A stretch of 64,000 bases of DNA from CAZHLD01 sp964533185 (GTDB lineage Bacteria; Acidobacteriota; Terriglobia; Acidiferrales; UBA7541), in assembly GCA_964533185.1 (NCBI GenBank), contig CAZHLD010000001.1, positions 62,001 to 126,000 of the forward strand, read 5' to 3'. Under the pieces are notes generated by a model. The model was given only the letters and a program-made list of their open reading frames with translations, was not told the DNA's origin and searched no databases. Of this stretch, positions 61,266-64,000 are shown piece after piece. Positions within the stretch are counted from its first letter, which is position 1, and every line of letters starts with the position of its first letter. The position numbers were made by a program, and so were the translations under genes.

Positions 61266-64000
61266 TTGATCCGGCGAAATCGCATCTTCTCAACTGTGGT
61301 GGCGTGTCTGCTCTTGCTGGCAGTCGTTGGTATTTCCGCGCCGCTCCTGGCGCAGCAGTACGACGAAAGCCTCTTCAAAGGGATGAAGTGGCGCCTCATC
61401 GGCCCTTACCGCGGCGGCCGCGCGCTCACTGCCGTCGGCATCCCCGGCAATCCCAACGTCTACTACTTCGGCGGCGTCGCCGGTGGCGTCTGGAAGACCA
61501 CCGACGCCGGCTCCACCTGGCAGCCGCTTTGGGATAAGCAGCCCGTCTCCTCCATCGGCAGCATCGCCGTCTCGGAATCCGACCCCAACGTCATTTTCGT
61601 CGGCACCGGCGAGGCCTGCATTCGCGGCAACATCTCCTACGGCGATGGCGTCTACAAGTCCACCGACGCCGGTCAGACCTGGAAACACGTCGGCCTCCGC
61701 GACACACGCCACATCGGTCGCGTTCTCATCCATCCGCGCAATCCTGACATCGTCTACGTCGCCGCCCTCGGCCACGCCTATGGCCCCAACGCCGAGCGCG
61801 GCGTCTTTCGCTCGACCGATGGCGGCAAGTCCTGGGAAAAAGTCCTCTACAAGGACGACAAGACTGGCGCGATCGACATCGCCTTTGACCCCAACAATCC
61901 TCGCATCCTCTTCGCCTCTCTCTGGGAAGCCAATCGCTCGCCCTGGGGACTCACCAGCGGCGGCCCCGGCAGCGGTCTCTACAAATCTACCGACGCCGGC
62001 TCCACCTGGACCCGCTTGACCAACTCCGACGACAAGGCTCTTCAGGACAACGGCCTGCCCAAGGGGATTCTGGGCAAGATTGGCGTTTCCGTTTCCGGCG
62101 GTGATGGCAACCGCATCTATGCGCTCATCGAAGCCGAAAAGGGCGGCCTCTACCGCTCCGACGACGGCGGCGCCCGCTGGACGCGCATCAACGACGACCG
62201 TCGCTTCCAGCAGCGCGCCTGGTATTACACCCACGTCTTCGCCGACCCGAAAAGCCTGGACACGGTCTACATCCTCAACGTCGGCATGTTCCGCTCCACC
62301 GACGGTGGCCAGAAGTTCGACCCCATCGTCACCCCGCACGGTGATTACCACGGCCTCTGGATCGACCCCACCAATCCCCAGCGCCTCATCAACGCCAATG
62401 ACGGCGGCGCCACCATCTCCGTCGATGGCGGCAAATCCTGGACGCGCCAGGACAATCAGCCCACCGCGCAGTTCTACCACGTCACCACCGACAATCGCTG
62501 GCCCTACTACGTCTACGGCCCGCAGCAGGACAATTCCACCGTCGCCATCGCCAGCCGCAGCGACCGCGGCATCATCGACCGTCAGGACTGGTATCCCGTC
62601 GGCGGCGGCGAAAGCGGCTACATCGCTCCCGACCCGCGCGACCCCAGCATCGTCTACGCCGGCTCCTATCAGGGTTACGTCACCCGCTTCGACAAGCGCA
62701 CCGGCCAATCGCAGAACATCGCTCCCTGGCCCGAAGTCACCGACGGCCATGGCGCCGCCGGCCTCAAGCATCGCTTCCAGTGGACCGCTCCCATTCTTCT
62801 CTCGCTCCACGACCCCAACGTGCTCTATCACGCCTCTCAATTCCTGCTGAAGAGCACCAATGGCGGCATGAGCTGGACCCCCATCAGCCCCGACCTCACC
62901 CGCAACGACAAATCCAGGCAGGCCGTCGCCGGCGGCCCCATCACCAAAGAAGATACCGGCGTCGAGTATTACAACACCATCTTCGCCGTCGCCGAATCGC
63001 CCCTCGTCAGAGACCTCATCTGGGCCGGCGCCGACGATGGACTCGTGCACATCACCCGCGATGCCGGCAAGACGTGGACCAACGTCACACCCAAAGACCT
63101 CCCCGAAAGCCTCATCAGCATCATCGAGGCTTCGGCGCATGATGCCGCCACTGCCTATCTCGCCGTCGATCGCCACAAGTTCGACGACTTCCGCCCCTAC
63201 ATCTACAAGACCAGCGACTTCGGCAAGTCCTGGACGAAAATCATTTCCGGCATCCCCGAGGGCGCTTACGTCCGCGCCGTCCGCGAAGACCCCAGGCGCA
63301 AGGGCCTGCTCTTCGCCGGCACCGAAACCGGCGTGTACGTCTCCTTCGACGACGGCGCGCATTGGCAGCCGCTCCAGCTCAATCTCCCCACCTCGCCCAT
63401 TCACGATCTCGCCATCAAAGACGACGATCTCGTCGTCGCCACCCACGGCCGCTCCTTCTGGATCCTCGACAACATCACTCCTCTCCGCCAGTTGAATGCT
63501 CAGGTCGCTGCCGCCGAGACTCATCTCTACACGCCGCAGACCTCCATCCGCTTCCGCGGCGGCCGCAGCATGTTGCGCGGGCGCCCCGTCGGCGAAAATC
63601 CCCCTGACGGCGCCATCCTCGACTACTACTTCAAGGCCGCTCCCAAAGACGAAGCCACCCTGGAAATCCTCGATGCCCAGGGCAAGCTCCTCCGCAAGTA
63701 TTCCAGCCGCAAGCAGCCCGACGATCGCCCCAAATCCGAGGAGCCGGAGGAGGAACCCGCGTTCGAGTCCATGCCTGCCGAGGTCGGCATGAACCGCTTC
63801 GTCTGGAATCTGCGCACCTCCACGGCCAGCCGCATTGCCGGCTATTCTCTCGGCGACTACCTCAATGGCGAGCGCGGCCCCATCGTCGCCCCCAGCAGCT
63901 ACCAGGTTCGTCTCAACGTCTCCGGCAAATCGCTCACCACTCCCCTCGTGGTCAAGCCCGACCCGCGCGTCGCCACCTCCCAGGCCGGCTTCGATCAGCA
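61266..64000 (+). CDS. Secreted Asp-box propeller protein, 3' end beyond window
   Basis: A TTG start at 61266 with AGGAGG six bases upstream opens a frame that runs past base 64000 (911 codons so far). Signal peptide RNRIFSTVVACLLLLAVVGI, then YDESLFKGMKWRLIGPYRGG and repeated Asp boxes (KTTDAGSTW, KSTDAGQTW, RSTDGGKSW, RSDDGGARW and similar), as in the protein at 18747-21467. The C-terminal portion has an Asp/Glu/Pro linker and MNRFVWNLRTSTASRIAGYS. The two proteins are paralogous propellers with the same layout. A long minus-strand open frame covers it but has no family features. Confidence 0.86.
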   Translation, partial: MIRRNRIFSTVVACLLLLAVVGISAPLLAQQYDESLFKGMKWRLIGPYRGGRALTAVGIPGNPNVYYFGGVAGGVWKTTDAGSTWQPLWDKQPVSSIGSIAVSESDPNVIFVGTGEACIRGNISYGDGVYKSTDAGQTWKHVGLRDTRHIGRVLIHPRNPDIVYVAALGHAYGPNAERGVFRSTDGGKSWEKVLYKDDKTGAIDIAFDPNNPRILFASLWEANRSPWGLTSGGPGSGLYKSTDAGSTWTRLTNSDDKALQDNGLPKGILGKIGVSVSGGDGNRIYALIEAEKGGLYRSDDGGARWTRINDDRRFQQRAWYYTHVFADPKSLDTVYILNVGMFRSTDGGQKFDPIVTPHGDYHGLWIDPTNPQRLINANDGGATISVDGGKSWTRQDNQPTAQFYHVTTDNRWPYYVYGPQQDNSTVAIASRSDRGIIDRQDWYPVGGGESGYIAPDPRDPSIVYAGSYQGYVTRFDKRTGQSQNIAPWPEVTDGHGAAGLKHRFQWTAPILLSLHDPNVLYHASQFLLKSTNGGMSWTPISPDLTRNDKSRQAVAGGPITKEDTGVEYYNTIFAVAESPLVRDLIWAGADDGLVHITRDAGKTWTNVTPKDLPESLISIIEASAHDAATAYLAVDRHKFDDFRPYIYKTSDFGKSWTKIISGIPEGAYVRAVREDPRRKGLLFAGTETGVYVSFDDGAHWQPLQLNLPTSPIHDLAIKDDDLVVATHGRSFWILDNITPLRQLNAQVAAAETHLYTPQTSIRFRGGRSMLRGRPVGENPPDGAILDYYFKAAPKDEATLEILDAQGKLLRKYSSRKQPDDRPKSEEPEEEPAFESMPAEVGMNRFVWNLRTSTASRIAGYSLGDYLNGERGPIVAPSSYQVRLNVSGKSLTTPLVVKPDPRVATSQAGFDQ

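Noticed and set aside
61290..63524. 744-codon open frame on the minus strand
   Set aside because: It is the antisense shadow of the propeller gene; the composition is Gly/Val/Asp-rich with no domain, and the plus strand has Asp boxes, a signal peptide and a ribosome site.

Overview
The window reads as a chromosomal segment of a GC-rich, Gram-negative-type bacterium, most likely an Acidobacteriota (Terriglobia-like) genome or metagenome bin. Family content supports this: a VWFA-related secreted protein of the acidobacterial type, a TonB-dependent receptor with an N-terminal carboxypeptidase-regulatory-like domain, two large secreted Asp-box (BNR/sortilin-like) propeller proteins, M28 and M20 exported peptidases, PilZ proteins and a small CPVC/CSEC zinc protein. 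A run of exactly 100 N at 49504-49603 shows that this is a scaffolded draft, so some broken genes could be assembly errors.

Layout. 1-13 kb: a LuxR-type regulator, a pair of half-size TauE/SafE permease genes, envelope sugar genes (nucleotide-sugar dehydrogenase, phosphoheptose isomerase, SDR epimerase), a PilZ protein, DUF3108, a HAD phosphatase, DUF1015, a zinc microprotein with a STAS protein, a cation efflux protein and a metallo-beta-lactamase-fold/PilZ fusion. 13-29 kb: a CreD-like membrane protein, D-aminoacylase, a CAU tRNA, a frame-broken surface protein, a 906-aa propeller protein, an esterase, and a minus-strand set of an M29 peptidase with three different amide-forming ligases (YbdK-type GCS2, ATP-grasp, circularly permuted ATP-grasp). 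Divergent from that set is a Tat-exported HisC-like aminotransferase. 29-43 kb: zinc-ribbon protein, S21, then glycogen and lower-glycolysis genes (glgC, eno, gpmI, a D-2-hydroxyacid dehydrogenase, pyk), interrupted between glgC and eno by about 2.2 kb of foreign-looking, AT-richer sequence. 43-53 kb: rhomboid protease, a four-helix-bundle gene with an in-frame stop, OPT transporter, YqeY with two unknown genes, serA, the gap, a YbaK deacylase, RtcB with a 59-aa partner, a nuclease with an in-frame stop, and a degenerate receiver. 53-64 kb: a MITE, tRNA-Pro(CGG) with a 49-bp duplicated 3' end bounding a mini-island, a sarcosine-oxidase-like enzyme, an M28 peptidase, a TonB receptor and a second propeller protein that runs off the end.

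The most promising undescribed system is the three-ligase operon at 23.5-27.1 kb with its flanking peptidase and exported aminotransferase, which together look like a pathway for a small amide- or peptide-type metabolite. The clearest mobile-DNA signal is the tRNA-Pro mini-island at 53.3-54.8 kb. Five genes show truncation, deletion or an in-frame stop, which needs read-level checking before it is called biology.
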